Assembly (NCBI GenBank): GCA_023665475.1
Contig: JAMPEB010000001.1
Location: 1-64,000 of the forward strand
Origin: Lachnoclostridium sp.
GTDB lineage: Bacteria; Bacillota; Clostridia; Lachnospirales; Lachnospiraceae
Direction: 5' to 3'
DNA: 64,000 nucleotides
Shown here piece after piece: positions 1 through 9,320 of the stretch. A program made the translations under genes and the position numbers. The stretch's first letter is position 1. Each line of letters opens with the position of its first letter. The notes beneath the pieces were generated by a model that made no database searches, had not been told where the DNA came from, and worked only from the letters and a program-made list of their open reading frames with translations.

Positions 1-261
1 GTTTTCCCCGCTTAAGATATAGCGCAGGGAGGCATAAAAGGGCATGTACTGCGCTTTCATGTCATAAGTCAGCGGCGTCACTTTCCCGCCATAGGAAATC
101 CCCACATTCCCCCATATGAGCGCCATCAAAAGTACCGGCGCCAGAAAACAGAGCGCAAAAAAACCAACCTCTCGCAGATACTCTTTTCTCCGGGTACCGC
201 TCATCCGCCTTATTTTTGTAACATTTGCCTCATCCTCGCCAACACCTCTGTCTGCTATCAT
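1..261 (-). CDS. YfhO-like membrane protein, N-terminal part (runs off window)
   Basis: The first 87 codons of an open frame that continues past the window edge. The start ATG at 261 has a good AGGGGG ribosome site 6-8 nt upstream. After a charged leader of about 30 residues there is one hydrophobic helix (about residues 37-52, FFALCFLAPVLLMALIWG). Then comes a stretch with 'TYDMKAQYMPFYASLRYILSG', which resembles the conserved start of YfhO-family multi-spanning membrane proteins, where a 'D-x-x-x-Q-Y-x-P/F-F/Y' motif follows the first membrane helix. YfhO proteins are linked to lipoteichoic acid glycosylation in Bacillus. The specific substrate here is unknown. The family call rests on this short segment only. 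Confidence 0.6.
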   Translation of the reverse strand, partial: MIADRGVGEDEANVTKIRRMSGTRRKEYLREVGFFALCFLAPVLLMALIWGNVGISYGGKVTPLTYDMKAQYMPFYASLRYILSGEN

Positions 262-405
262 ATTAGTCCCCCTGCTTGGATTACCTTTAGCATATTACCC
301 TTGCAATTCATTCACTTGTACCTAAATCACTTTCCTCGTTCTACAAATGGATTTTCCCTTTCAGCAGCCGCAATAATCAAATTGATTTATACCCTCAAAG
401 TAACT

Positions 406-885
406 TCAAAAGAATTTATTACCAATCAATTGCTCTGCCTCTTCATTTGCCTCGTAAAGAACACTTGTTGGTGTGGTTTCTGCCAGTAAATACTTTAAAA
501 TGGCATTTTCTAAAATTCGCATTGCCTGCGCATAAGTTTCGGATATTTTATCAACACGCAGTCCCAACACTATATTGGTTGTTATTGATGCCGTCAACAG
601 AAAAATGATTCTTGTATTTTGTCCCATATTAAAATCTATAACCATGTAGACTGTAATAAAAGAGGTCATTATAGCAACTATATTAAGTGAATAATGTATG
701 ACCGCATATGCAAGTGAAAAAAATCTAAATATTGTATGTTTTTTTATGAAGAATCTAATCTCAGGACACTCTGTTCTTATAACATCGTCAAAATATTTAC
801 TCTTAGATAACTTTAAACCCACAACAGTTCCTATAATAATCAAAAAAATTATTATCGCCAAAATAACAAAAAAATAGTTTATCAT
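406..885 (-). CDS. small membrane protein of unknown function
   Basis: A 159-residue protein. I chose the ATG at 885 because AGAGGGG sits 7-8 nt upstream; an in-frame ATG at 930 would add 15 residues but has no ribosome site. Predicted membrane helices lie at about residues 3-24, 57-83 and 92-108. They are followed by a C-terminal soluble helix with 'YAQAMRILENAILKYL' and an acidic tail. The pair of adjacent helices followed by a conserved-looking amphipathic helix is reminiscent of SLATT-type two-helix effectors, but this is only a resemblance. The gene is more AT-rich than gdhA next to it and stands alone, with no operon partner visible. Confidence 0.6.
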   Translation of the reverse strand: MINYFFVILAIIIFLIIIGTVVGLKLSKSKYFDDVIRTECPEIRFFIKKHTIFRFFSLAYAVIHYSLNIVAIMTSFITVYMVIDFNMGQNTRIIFLLTASITTNIVLGLRVDKISETYAQAMRILENAILKYLLAETTPTSVLYEANEEAEQLIGNKFF

Positions 886-1007
886 TTCGTATTCCCCTCT
901 TCCCCAATTATTGGTTTGTCTCTTGTTCATATGATCAATAACAAATTAGTCCGGCAAACTCATCCCCTTTTCTCTATTTATATTATTATATTATTCTTTC
1001 CCTATTT

Positions 1008-1053
1008 AATAAAAGATCCCGCATTGTACTGTTTATAGTCATATGCGGGATCT
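1008..1053 (-). terminator. Rho-independent terminator of gdhA
   Basis: A 10-bp perfect stem (AGATCCCGCA / TGCGGGATCT) at 1014-1023 and 1044-1053 with a 20-nt loop. On the minus strand it is followed by TTTATT. It begins about 30 nt after the gdhA stop codon. Confidence 0.8.
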
Positions 1054-1081
1054 CTACTTTTTGAATCCTCAATCTCTACAC

Positions 1082-2497
<1,416 letters not shown>

Positions 2498-2563
2498 TAA
2501 ACTTTCATCCACAAAACCGTAAAAATTTTGCCCGCTTTTTTAGACAAGTTGCACAATGTATTT

Positions 2564-2995
2564 TTACAAATAATGTTTCAGTCTGGCAATATTCTTTTCC
2601 TCAAAATCAATCAGCTGCCTCGCCAGCGTTTCCGGCTTCTCTCCCACATTGTCATTGTGGTTTAACGCCTTCTCCATCTCCACGATACCGTTATGGCTGC
2701 CTCTTATCATCAGTTCCGCAATGTGGCTGGTGCTGGTATTTAACAGGGTATTGTAATGAATTCCCGTTTTTACCATCATATCATCAAAATAGCTGCTGTG
2801 ATAGGGCTCCGCCTTTGCCTCCACCAAATGCTTCACCGCCTCATTATGAAGCTCCGAATATTTTAAGGACTGTCTTGTCATCTGCAAGGCAAGCTGGTCG
2901 TCATATACCTTGTCCGACATCGCATCAATGGCTTTCATCGCCATTTCGGTATTCTTCTGAATCTCCCGATATATTTTTACTTCCTGTGATTTCAT
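2564..2995 (-). CDS. uncharacterised helical protein, possibly ferritin-like
   Basis: A 143-residue, all-helical looking soluble protein beginning MKSQEVKIYREIQKN. The frame is open further upstream, but that extension (LRGGMRGK) is encoded by the hairpin repeat at 3000-3037. The ATG at 2995 is 4 nt after the GAGAGG supplied by that repeat, so I start there. Several His and Glu residues occur in helix-like spacing (HNEAVKHLVEAKAEPYH, HIAELMIRGSHNGIVEMEKALNHND), which would fit a four-helix ferritin-like fold that could bind metal. I do not recognise the family with certainty. A terminator (3072-3102) separates it from the SH3b gene upstream. Confidence 0.6.
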   Translation of the reverse strand: MKSQEVKIYREIQKNTEMAMKAIDAMSDKVYDDQLALQMTRQSLKYSELHNEAVKHLVEAKAEPYHSSYFDDMMVKTGIHYNTLLNTSTSHIAELMIRGSHNGIVEMEKALNHNDNVGEKPETLARQLIDFEEKNIARLKHYL

Positions 2996-2999
2996 TTTT

Positions 3000-3037
3000 C
3001 CTCTCATTCCGCCGCGCAAGCGGCATTTTAATCAGTG
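3000..3037 (-). repeat. hairpin repeat copy 1 (GCCGC-TTGC-GCGGC + SD)
   Basis: On the minus strand this reads CACTGATTAAAATGCCGC, then TTGC, then GCGGCGGAATGAGAGG, ending 4 nt before the ATG at 2995. The GCCGC/GCGGC arms form a short stem, and GAGAGG acts as the Shine-Dalgarno. Near-identical copies lie at 16532-16565, 22628-22658 and 50370-50400. Confidence 0.75.
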
Positions 3038-3071
3038 AGAACTTTGGGACGCACAGCGTCATAAACAACAT

Positions 3072-3102
3072 AAAAAAGAATGCCTCTTTTTCGGAAGCAT
3101 TC
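3072..3102 (-). terminator. terminator of the SH3b gene
   Basis: A 9-bp stem (GAATGCTTC / GAGGCATTC with one G-U pair) and 7-nt loop, followed on the minus strand by TTTTTT. It lies about 30 nt after the stop at 3135. A T-run on the other side could make it bidirectional, but no plus-strand gene ends here. Confidence 0.8.
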
Positions 3103-3134
3103 CCTTTTTTTGTATTTTTATGCAAATTGATTAC

Positions 3135-4343
3135 CTATTCCACATAATCCGCTTTTACATATCCCACCTGATCCTGATACTTGATTTTGCACCAGCCGTT
3201 TTCTTTTGCATACAAATCCACGGTTTCACCCTCTGCCAATACACCGAGCCGCTGACCGTTCTCACCGGCCGAGGCCCGCACATTGACATTGGCGGTTGCA
3301 GTCACCGTACCGATGGCAGAAAGACCGGCAGCGCTCTCTTCCGCCTCCAGATATTCGGATTTGATAAAAGCATCTTCGCCTTCAAAAACTATCATGCTCC
3401 AACCGTTGACACGGGCTTCCTTCAACTGCAGTCTCGTACCCTGGGACGCCTTGCCCAGACGGTCCGCATTCTCACTGTCAGAGCGTCTTACATTTACCGT
3501 GGCGGTTGTGATGACATACTGTACCGTTGGTTCGACATTTTCGGGAGGCGCTTCCCCGCCGCCCTGCTCCGGTTCCGTCTCCGGCGTCTGCTGCTCCGAA
3601 GCCTGCTGCTCCTGTTCCGCATTTTTCTTTGCTATCTGTACGCCTACGGTCGTTTCCAGTTGTTCTCCCATTGCATCCATATACTCGGCCCATTCGGGCT
3701 TTTCTAGGAGCAAATCGCTGTATTCCGCGTTAATACGGTTGTTAAAGGCTATCACATCATCCTGAGAGTTAATCTCCCGGACATAATCATCCTGCTCTTT
3801 GGAGAAATTGCTCCACTTAATATAAAGGTTTCCTTCTTCATTCGTACATAGATAGAATTCCTGCCACCCCGGCAGCTCTTCCTCATGGTTGACAAACACC
3901 TGCTTAAGATACACAAAAACGATGGTCGAGCCTTCCTCAAAGCCCGGTTTCGTATAGAGTTCAACCACGGGATAATATTCAATATACTTTGCCAGCTCCT
4001 GATAGCGGAAATACATTTCATCCGACATATAATCGCAGAGTGACAGCAATGTGTCCATATCGCCTAACGCCGCCGCATTATAAAAAGTCAAAATCAGGCT
4101 CTGGACCGCTTCATCCGTATTTTCTACCAGAGGCACATTTTCTATCTGCTGGGTAACAGGCGTTGTTGATGACGATGCTTCCGATGTCCCTGCGTTTTCC
4201 GCCTCCTGTGCCCTGCCGACATTCCCTGCATTCAGCACAAAAGCCACCGTAACCGCCACTGCCACACAGATAACCAGCGGAAATACAATCGCACTATGCT
4301 TTAAAATCCAATCAAGCGCTTTGCCTGCTTTATCTTTCAACAT
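3135..4343 (-). CDS. membrane-anchored protein with two SH3b domains
   Basis: A 402-residue protein. Residues 1-15 are basic and about 17-38 form a membrane helix (IVFPLVICVAVAVTVAFVLNAG), so the rest is extracytoplasmic. A Ser/Thr/Gln-rich linker leads to an NTF2-like or stalk region (about 75-230), then a low-complexity Glu/Gln/Pro linker. The C-terminus has two bacterial SH3 repeats, each starting with a 'T-A-T-V-N-V-R' type strand ('TTATVNVRRSDSENADRLG', 'TATANVNVRASAGENGQRLG'). SH3b domains usually bind peptidoglycan, so a cell-wall-associated role is likely. The start ATG at 4343 follows AAAGGTG. It lies only 54 nt downstream of tRNA-Arg with no obvious terminator between them. Confidence 0.8.
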   Translation of the reverse strand: MLKDKAGKALDWILKHSAIVFPLVICVAVAVTVAFVLNAGNVGRAQEAENAGTSEASSSTTPVTQQIENVPLVENTDEAVQSLILTFYNAAALGDMDTLLSLCDYMSDEMYFRYQELAKYIEYYPVVELYTKPGFEEGSTIVFVYLKQVFVNHEEELPGWQEFYLCTNEEGNLYIKWSNFSKEQDDYVREINSQDDVIAFNNRINAEYSDLLLEKPEWAEYMDAMGEQLETTVGVQIAKKNAEQEQQASEQQTPETEPEQGGGEAPPENVEPTVQYVITTATVNVRRSDSENADRLGKASQGTRLQLKEARVNGWSMIVFEGEDAFIKSEYLEAEESAAGLSAIGTVTATANVNVRASAGENGQRLGVLAEGETVDLYAKENGWCKIKYQDQVGYVKADYVE

Positions 4344-4372
4344 GAAATAACACCTTTCTCAAACATACCGTT

Positions 4373-4509
4373 GATATCCGTCAAGGTGATGCAAAATGCA
4401 TCCGACAGGAATCGAACCTGCATTAAAGGCGTCGGAGGCCTTCGTTCTATCCATTAGACTACGGATGCAAATTGTTACAATTTTATTACATCACCTTGAG
4501 TATGATATC
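4373..4509. repeat. inverted repeat enclosing tRNA-Arg
   Basis: The arms TCAAGGTGATG (4381-4391) and CATCACCTTGA (4489-4499) are perfect 11-bp inverted repeats on either side of the tRNA. Outside them GATATC occurs at 4373-4378 and 4504-4509. In the transcript the 5' leader and 3' trailer of the pre-tRNA could pair. Confidence 0.8.
4397..4468 (-). tRNA. tRNA-Arg (anticodon CCG)
   Basis: On the minus strand a full cloverleaf can be drawn. The acceptor GCATCCG pairs with CGGATGC and the discriminator is A. The anticodon stem is AAGGC/GCCTT with the 7-nt loop CTCCGAC, giving anticodon CCG after the invariant U33. The T-arm is CAGG-TTCGATT-CCTG. CCA is not encoded. It reads the arginine codon CGG. 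No other tRNA genes are adjacent. Confidence 0.95.
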
Positions 4510-4530
4510 ATAAAAAATGCTCTATGTCTA
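4502..4530 (-). promoter_or_regulatory. promoter of tRNA-Arg
   Basis: On the minus strand, TAGACA (4525-4530) and TATCAT (4502-4507) are 17 bp apart, with a TG one base before the -10. The predicted transcript starts near 4495, at the left arm of the tRNA-flanking inverted repeat. Confidence 0.6.
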
Positions 4531-4592
4531 CTGTTTTTGGGAAAACTTTCACGAAAATTTCACAAAATTTATGAAAATTGAGAGAATTGTAA

Positions 4593-5492
4593 TCAAAAGA
4601 TTCTAATATGATTGTCCGCACAATCAAAATAATAGAGCTGATATGACAGAATTTCTTCCAAAGACACCTGAGTGTCATTTACTTCCTTTATCATTTCCTT
4701 CAAAAGTTCGCGGTTCTCTCCGGCTTCCTCCTCCAATAAAATCACCTCATGGACGGAGCTGGGCAGAATATAATAGTTCCTGCCCTCTTTTCGGGCGAGT
4801 TCTTCCAAAACACCGGGATACAGAATGCAGGCTGCCCCATAAACATGGGCGCTGTTTCCGAGAATCTTCATGAACCCCCTCTCTTCTTTTGCCTGCCCTG
4901 CACTATCCTCGTCTGTCTCTCCCCGAATCTCCCTCAGCGCCTCCTCTATGGTTTTGCATTCCCATGGAAAGAGGACGGGGGTGTTTTTCTGCGCCAGAGC
5001 AAAAAGTTCTTCTGCGGTTGTCCCCCACATTTCCAAATGATTGTTAAAGATCAGGATAGTGCCGTTTCCAAGCTTCTCTCCCTGATATGCATAGTAAAAA
5101 CAGATTTCCAGATCCAAAAATTCCCTGTGGGGAATCTGCGAAAGGAGCTTTTCATTCTTTTCCCTGTTGATGAGCCTGTAACAGATTCTGTCCTTCACCT
5201 TTTCAAAATCCTTGAAAAATTCCATGTCAATGCTTTGAGGCGGAGCATCTTTACCATAAATTTCCAATATTTTCTGCACAATATAAGTCAGGGATACACC
5301 GCCCTCATAAGCTTCATGAAAAGAATCCAGATAAATGGTGGGGGCAATATTCTGTCCCTTGGCTGTAATCGTCAGTCCCGTCAGAGTCACTCCGTTATTT
5401 TTGGAGACATCATGGAAAGCAATCTCATAACCCTGTCCTAATTCCTTTTGCACCGTAGCCTGCACGGTCTGCGCAAATTGTTTCATTTCCAT
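4593..5492 (-). CDS. DUF5688-family protein
   Basis: A 299-residue cytosolic protein with no signal peptide or membrane helix. Its features, such as the middle segment 'ICFYYAYQGEKLGNGTILIFNNHL', the 'LFPWE' motif and the C-terminal 'VHEVILLEEE...' region, match my recollection of DUF5688 proteins. These are common in Lachnospiraceae, often in several copies, and have no assigned function. The start ATG at 5492 has AGAGG 7 nt upstream. It is a single gene flanked by the tRNA promoter and the efp terminator. Confidence 0.65.
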   Translation of the reverse strand: MEMKQFAQTVQATVQKELGQGYEIAFHDVSKNNGVTLTGLTITAKGQNIAPTIYLDSFHEAYEGGVSLTYIVQKILEIYGKDAPPQSIDMEFFKDFEKVKDRICYRLINREKNEKLLSQIPHREFLDLEICFYYAYQGEKLGNGTILIFNNHLEMWGTTAEELFALAQKNTPVLFPWECKTIEEALREIRGETDEDSAGQAKEERGFMKILGNSAHVYGAACILYPGVLEELARKEGRNYYILPSSVHEVILLEEEAGENRELLKEMIKEVNDTQVSLEEILSYQLYYFDCADNHIRIF

Positions 5493-5550
5493 ATAACTTC
5501 CTCTCTTTCTTTTGTTTTTCGTACAAAAATTATCGTAATTTCTTAATGAT

Positions 5551-5587
5551 ACAAAAAAACAATGGCACCTGATTTAAGCGCCATTGT
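5551..5587 (-). terminator. terminator of efp
   Basis: The stem ACAATGGC / GCCATTGT (8 bp, 5559-5566 and 5580-5587) is followed by TTTTTTT on the minus strand. It lies just after the efp stop at 5621. Confidence 0.85.
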
Positions 5588-5620
5588 CTCACAAGCTTGT
5601 CCTATAAAAGATATTACAGA

Positions 5621-6178
5621 TTAAACACGGGACAGATATTCCCCTGTTCTGGTATCAATCTTGATGGTCTCACCCTGATCTACGAACAGAGGCACCGCAA
5701 CAGTAGCTCCTGTCTCTACCGTAGCGGGCTTCGTAGCTCCCGTAGCGGTATCGCCCTTAAATCCGGGCTCTGTCTCGGTAATAACCAATTCTACAAATAA
5801 AGGAGGCTCCACGGAAAATACATTCCCATTGTGGGAACATACCTTGCACATCTCATTTTCTTTCACAAATTTCAATGCATCACCCACGGTCTCGTTATTT
5901 AAGGCTACCTGCTCATAATTTTCCGTGTCCATAAAATAATAAAGGTCTCCGTCATTGTACAGATACTGCATATCTTTTCTGTCAATTCGTGCCTGAGGGC
6001 ATTTCTCGGTGGGACGGAAAGTCTTTTCCACCACGCCGCCGCTTTTGATATTCTTCAGCTTTGTTCTGACAAAAGCTGCGCCTTTTCCGGGCTTTACATG
6101 CTGAAATTCAATAATCTGATAAACATTATTGTCCAACTCAATCGTAATACCATTTCTGAAATCGCCTGCAGAAATCAT
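5621..6178 (-). CDS. efp: elongation factor P
   Basis: A 185-residue EF-P of standard length. It binds between the ribosomal P and E sites and rescues ribosomes stalled on polyproline. The N-terminal KOW-like domain carries '[20 protein letters not shown]', with the conserved lysine at the loop tip (about residue 32). The two OB domains follow, ending in the typical '[17 protein letters not shown]'. No lysine-modifying epmA/epmB genes are nearby, as expected for Firmicutes. The ATG is preceded by AGGAGG at 8 nt. It lies 88 bp downstream of aroQ, an arrangement related to the aroQ-pepP-efp order of Bacillus, here without pepP. Confidence 0.97.
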   Translation of the reverse strand: MISAGDFRNGITIELDNNVYQIIEFQHVKPGKGAAFVRTKLKNIKSGGVVEKTFRPTEKCPQARIDRKDMQYLYNDGDLYYFMDTENYEQVALNNETVGDALKFVKENEMCKVCSHNGNVFSVEPPLFVELVITETEPGFKGDTATGATKPATVETGATVAVPLFVDQGETIKIDTRTGEYLSRV

Positions 6179-6266
6179 AGTATATTCCTCCTGATACTCT
6201 CACAATATAATCCTTTAACAGTGTAATATATCGGCGGACATATTTCAACTGTTTTTTTATTTTTTC

Positions 6267-6701
6267 TTACTTTTTTTGTAACAGTATAAAATCAACCGCC
6301 TGCAGATACCCGTCAAGCCCCTGCCCGTAAATCTGCTTATCGCAGACGGGCGCCGTCACGGAAATCTTGCGGAAATCCTCTCTCTTGGTAATATCGGAAA
6401 TATGGATTTCCACCTTGGGCACGGCGATGCTTGCCAAGGCATCCCGTATGGCATAGCTATAATGGGTATATGCTCCCGGATTAATGACAATTCCCTCCGT
6501 ACCGTCAAAATACGCCTCCTGAATACGGTCAATAATAGCCCCCTCATGATTGCTCTGGAACACCGTAATATCCGCCCCGCAGTCCTTTCCCTTCTGTTCT
6601 ATCAGCTTTAGCAGATAGTCATAATCCTGCGTCCCGTAAACGCTTTTTTCCCTGATTCCCAGAAAATTGATATTCGGTCCGTTAATCACCAATATTTTCA
6701 A
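6267..6701 (-). CDS. aroQ: type II 3-dehydroquinate dehydratase
   Basis: About 144 residues, the size of the dodecameric type II enzyme that dehydrates 3-dehydroquinate to 3-dehydroshikimate. It starts 'KILVINGPNINFLGIRE' and has the active-site tyrosine in 'KSVYG', 'QSNHEGAIIDRIQEA', and the 'INPGAYTHYSYAIRDAL' motif with catalytic Asn and His. The substrate-binding stretch 'HISDITKREDFRKIS' departs from the usual HLSN-I-x-x-RE. I prefer the TTG at 6701, which has GGAGGG 7 nt upstream; a GTG at 6716 would add five residues. It overlaps the end of aroK by 20 bp, so the two are translationally coupled. Confidence 0.93.
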   Translation of the reverse strand: MKILVINGPNINFLGIREKSVYGTQDYDYLLKLIEQKGKDCGADITVFQSNHEGAIIDRIQEAYFDGTEGIVINPGAYTHYSYAIRDALASIAVPKVEIHISDITKREDFRKISVTAPVCDKQIYGQGLDGYLQAVDFILLQKK

Positions 6702-7242
6702 CCTTGCTCCCTCCACTCTTTCTTTTTCTGCTGAGTTCTTTCTCCAGCCGGTCTAAAATTTCTTCCATGGAAATTTCATCCACATCAATGATGATATCCG
6801 CGCATTCTTCATAAGCGTCTTTTCTCGCCTCCATCAGTTCCCTGATGCGCTCCAAGGGATTCTCCCCGGCAAGCAAAGGCCTTGTCGTATCATCTTTCAG
6901 CCTCTCATAAACGGTTTCCGGCTGAATCCGCAGATATATCACAGTTCCGCACTGCCGCAGGAGCCTGCGGTTTTCTTCTCTTACAGGGGTTCCTCCCCCC
7001 ACCGAAAGAATCCTCCTGTAATTCCTTTTACCGATTTCCTGTAAGAGCTCCGTCTCCCTGTCCCGGAAATATGCTTCCCCCTCCTCCCCGAAAATACTGC
7101 TGATGCTGCGCTTTTCATTCTGCTCTATCAGTTTGTCCGTATCCTCCACAGGTATTTTCAAACGATAGGAAAGCTTAAGCCCCACCGAGGTCTTGCCGCT
7201 CCCCATAAATCCTGTCAAAATAATATTATCCTTCCGTTCCAT
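6682..7242 (-). CDS. aroK: shikimate kinase
   Basis: A 186-residue P-loop kinase that phosphorylates shikimate at the 3-OH. The Walker A motif GFMGSGKTSVG is at about residues 11-21. Asp in 'VEDTDKLIE', Arg in 'YFRDRETELL' and 'SVGGGTPVREENRR' form the shikimate site, and the lid region has 'DDTTRPLLAG'. The C-terminal Arg/Lys-rich tail is longer than minimal AroK and overlaps aroQ. It sits 28 bp after aroE. The leader has GGCGGAACGAGAGG, a half copy of the hairpin repeat that supplies the ribosome site. Confidence 0.95.
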   Translation of the reverse strand: MERKDNIILTGFMGSGKTSVGLKLSYRLKIPVEDTDKLIEQNEKRSISSIFGEEGEAYFRDRETELLQEIGKRNYRRILSVGGGTPVREENRRLLRQCGTVIYLRIQPETVYERLKDDTTRPLLAGENPLERIRELMEARKDAYEECADIIIDVDEISMEEILDRLEKELSRKRKSGGSKVENIGD

Positions 7243-7270
7243 AGTTTCCTCTCGTTCCGCCGCAACAATA

Positions 7271-8155
7271 CTACTCTTTCATCAGATATTCCTTATATAT
7301 CCGCTGTGCCAGTTCATCCTCGACCTGCCGCCCCGTCCACAATTCATAGGCAATGACCGCCTGATACAACAGCATTTTATAGCCGCAGAACGCCCTGCCC
7401 CCGCAAGTTTCGACCAATTTCATAAATTTGGTTCTGGCAGGATTAAAAATCAAATCATATCCCGTGTGAATCCTCTCATAAAAGGCGGCATCCTCTATCA
7501 CCGCAGCCTCCGTATCAGGGAACATTCCCACACTGGTAGCCTGTATTGCCAGATATTTTCTGTCCGTAGGAATCTTATCACATTCCTGCAAAGAAAGCGC
7601 TCTGGCAAACTTTTCTCCGGCAGGTCCGCCGCTTTTTTCCGCCATGGCGTTGACCTCTTCCGCAATCCGGACAGCCCGTTTTGCAGTGCGGTTTAAGAGG
7701 ATTACCCTTGACGCCTTTTTCTGCAAAAGCAGCACCGCCACTGCCCTTGCTACGCCTCCGGCTCCCAGAATCAGCACTTCTTCCCCCTCTATGGACACTC
7801 CGTCGCTTAACATGGCGCGGTAGAGTCCCGGCATGTCCGTATTATATCCCTTATATCCCTTCTCGGTGCGCACCAGTGTGTTAACGGCTCCAATCTGCGC
7901 CGCCAGCGAATCCGTCTCCTCCAGAAAGGGAATCACCGCCTGCTTGTAAGGCACCGTGACATTCAGGCCCAAAAGATTCAGGGCATGAGCGCCCTCTATT
8001 GCTTCTTTCAGACGCCCCTCACCCACATGGAAAGGCACATAGACCAGATTCTCCCCCGTTATCTTTGCCAGATTATTATGTATCACCGGTGACATGGTAT
8101 GCTCCACCGGATTTCCTATCAGCCCGCAAGTGCGGGTATAGCCGTTTATCTCCAT
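7271..8155 (-). CDS. aroE: shikimate 5-dehydrogenase
   Basis: A 294-residue NADP-dependent reductase converting 3-dehydroshikimate to shikimate. The N-terminal substrate domain has 'GLIGNPVEHTMSPVIHN', 'NVTVPYKQAVIPFL' with the catalytic lysine, and 'AVNTLV'. The Rossmann domain has 'VLILGAGGVARAVAVLL' and an 'NRT' motif for NADP selectivity. The end contains 'GYKMLLYQAVIAYELWTG'. It is the second gene of the yqeG-aroE-aroK-aroQ cluster, 17 bp after yqeG. Confidence 0.96.
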   Translation of the reverse strand: MEINGYTRTCGLIGNPVEHTMSPVIHNNLAKITGENLVYVPFHVGEGRLKEAIEGAHALNLLGLNVTVPYKQAVIPFLEETDSLAAQIGAVNTLVRTEKGYKGYNTDMPGLYRAMLSDGVSIEGEEVLILGAGGVARAVAVLLLQKKASRVILLNRTAKRAVRIAEEVNAMAEKSGGPAGEKFARALSLQECDKIPTDRKYLAIQATSVGMFPDTEAAVIEDAAFYERIHTGYDLIFNPARTKFMKLVETCGGRAFCGYKMLLYQAVIAYELWTGRQVEDELAQRIYKEYLMKE

Positions 8156-8172
8156 CTCGGTTTCTCCTTATA

Positions 8173-8679
8173 TTATTTCTGTTTTGCCGCCTGCTTATGA
8201 TAAGAATAAAGCACGATTTTTTCCAGATACCGTTTCAGCACAATCTGAATCTCCTCCTTGGGATGAATGGGCTTCGTCAGATAAGTGACAATGCCCGTCT
8301 TCTTTGCCCCCCATACATCCGTAAAGAGCTGGTCGCCCACAAACACGGTGGTTCCGGGATTCGTTCCCATAATCTCCATTGCTTTCAGATAGCCCCTGCT
8401 GTCCGGCTTCCCTGCCTTGTAAATATAGGGAGAACCCACCTGTTCGCTGAAGGATTGTACCCTTGGCTCCTTATTGTTGGACAAAAGCAGGGTTTTAAAG
8501 CCGATATCCCTAAGCCTTGCAAAAAGCGCCACCGCCCGGTCATCCGCAGGTGCGCCATGGGGCACCAGCGTATTGTCAATATCAAAAATAATGCCCCGGT
8601 ATCCCTTTTCATACAATGCTTCATACGCAATGTCATATGCGCAGTCCTCTTCATGGTCGGGATAAAAACATTCTAACAT
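8173..8679 (-). CDS. yqeG: YqeG-family HAD phosphatase
   Basis: A 168-residue HAD subclass IIIA hydrolase. Motif I is 'IIFDIDNTLVPHG' with both catalytic Asp residues, motif II 'TLLLSNN', motif III the lysine in 'AGKPDSRG', and motif IV 'VGDQLFTDVWGA'. This matches YqeG. The family relates to mitochondrial phosphatidylglycerophosphate phosphatase, and bacterial YqeG is a candidate for that step, but the substrate is not settled. It heads the shikimate operon, a placement seen in other Clostridia. The gap upstream (8680-8923) is AT-rich with no gene. Confidence 0.9.
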   Translation of the reverse strand: MLECFYPDHEEDCAYDIAYEALYEKGYRGIIFDIDNTLVPHGAPADDRAVALFARLRDIGFKTLLLSNNKEPRVQSFSEQVGSPYIYKAGKPDSRGYLKAMEIMGTNPGTTVFVGDQLFTDVWGAKKTGIVTYLTKPIHPKEEIQIVLKRYLEKIVLYSYHKQAAKQK

Positions 8680-8923
8680 TTTGCCTGTTTCTCCTCATGA
8701 TAATCCTGTTTTGTATTCACATTCCGTTTTGTTCCATTATGCCAAATACTGTACCACAAAAATACACTTTTTTCAACTATAGCCCATTTTATCTCAACTC
8801 GAAAAATCCGTCTTATTTATCCCATAACTAGAATATTTTCATCTGTCAATTCTTATGCGTTAAAATATACCCTGAAATTACTAGTACATAATACACCGGA
8901 AGTTAAAACAAGGAGGAATTAAT

Positions 8924-9304
8924 ATGTCGGATAATACCTTGGAAATCGGTCAGATTCTGTCAGATCTGCGCACAGAAAGAGACCTGTACCAAAAAGAACT
9001 TGCTGTTTACCTGAATGTTTCCATCGGCACGATTTCCAATTATGAAAAAGGCGTTCACTATCCCGACCTTGATACTTTATGTAAATTAGCCGACTATTTC
9101 GGAGTCACTACCGATTATCTCTTAAAGCGCACCAATTACCGCTATTATCCAAAAGATTTGGAGGTTCCTTTAACAAAGGACTACACGATTGCCAATCTGA
9201 TTAACACTTCTTTGGAATTATCCAAGAAAGACCGTGGTCTGTTAGCCGATTACGCCAAACTTTTGAAAATGCGTCAGGCATTGGAGTCCAAAAAACAGCC
9301 ATAA
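8924..9304 (+). CDS. XRE-family helix-turn-helix regulator
   Basis: A 126-residue protein. The N-terminal HTH_3 domain spans about residues 7-63 ('ILSDLRTERDLYQKELAVYLNVSIGTISNYEKG'). It is followed by the typical 'YPDLDTLCKLADYFGVTTDYLLKRT'. The short C-terminal part (about 75-126) is helical and may dimerise. AAGGAGGAATTA precedes the ATG. It is divergent from yqeG and convergent with the M20 gene, with a 15-bp tandem repeat between the two stop codons. The target is unknown. Confidence 0.9.
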   Translation: MSDNTLEIGQILSDLRTERDLYQKELAVYLNVSIGTISNYEKGVHYPDLDTLCKLADYFGVTTDYLLKRTNYRYYPKDLEVPLTKDYTIANLINTSLELSKKDRGLLADYAKLLKMRQALESKKQP

Positions 9305-9320
9305 TTGCGCCCAGGCATGT

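Noticed and set aside
2925-3125. Minus-strand frame containing MPLARRNERK
   Set aside because: The peptide is the hairpin repeat read in another frame, as also seen near bioB; it overlaps a terminator and the start of the real gene.
4396-4581. 61-codon plus-strand frame over the tRNA
   Set aside because: It is antisense to tRNA-Arg and its leader; an artefact commonly seen over tRNA genes.
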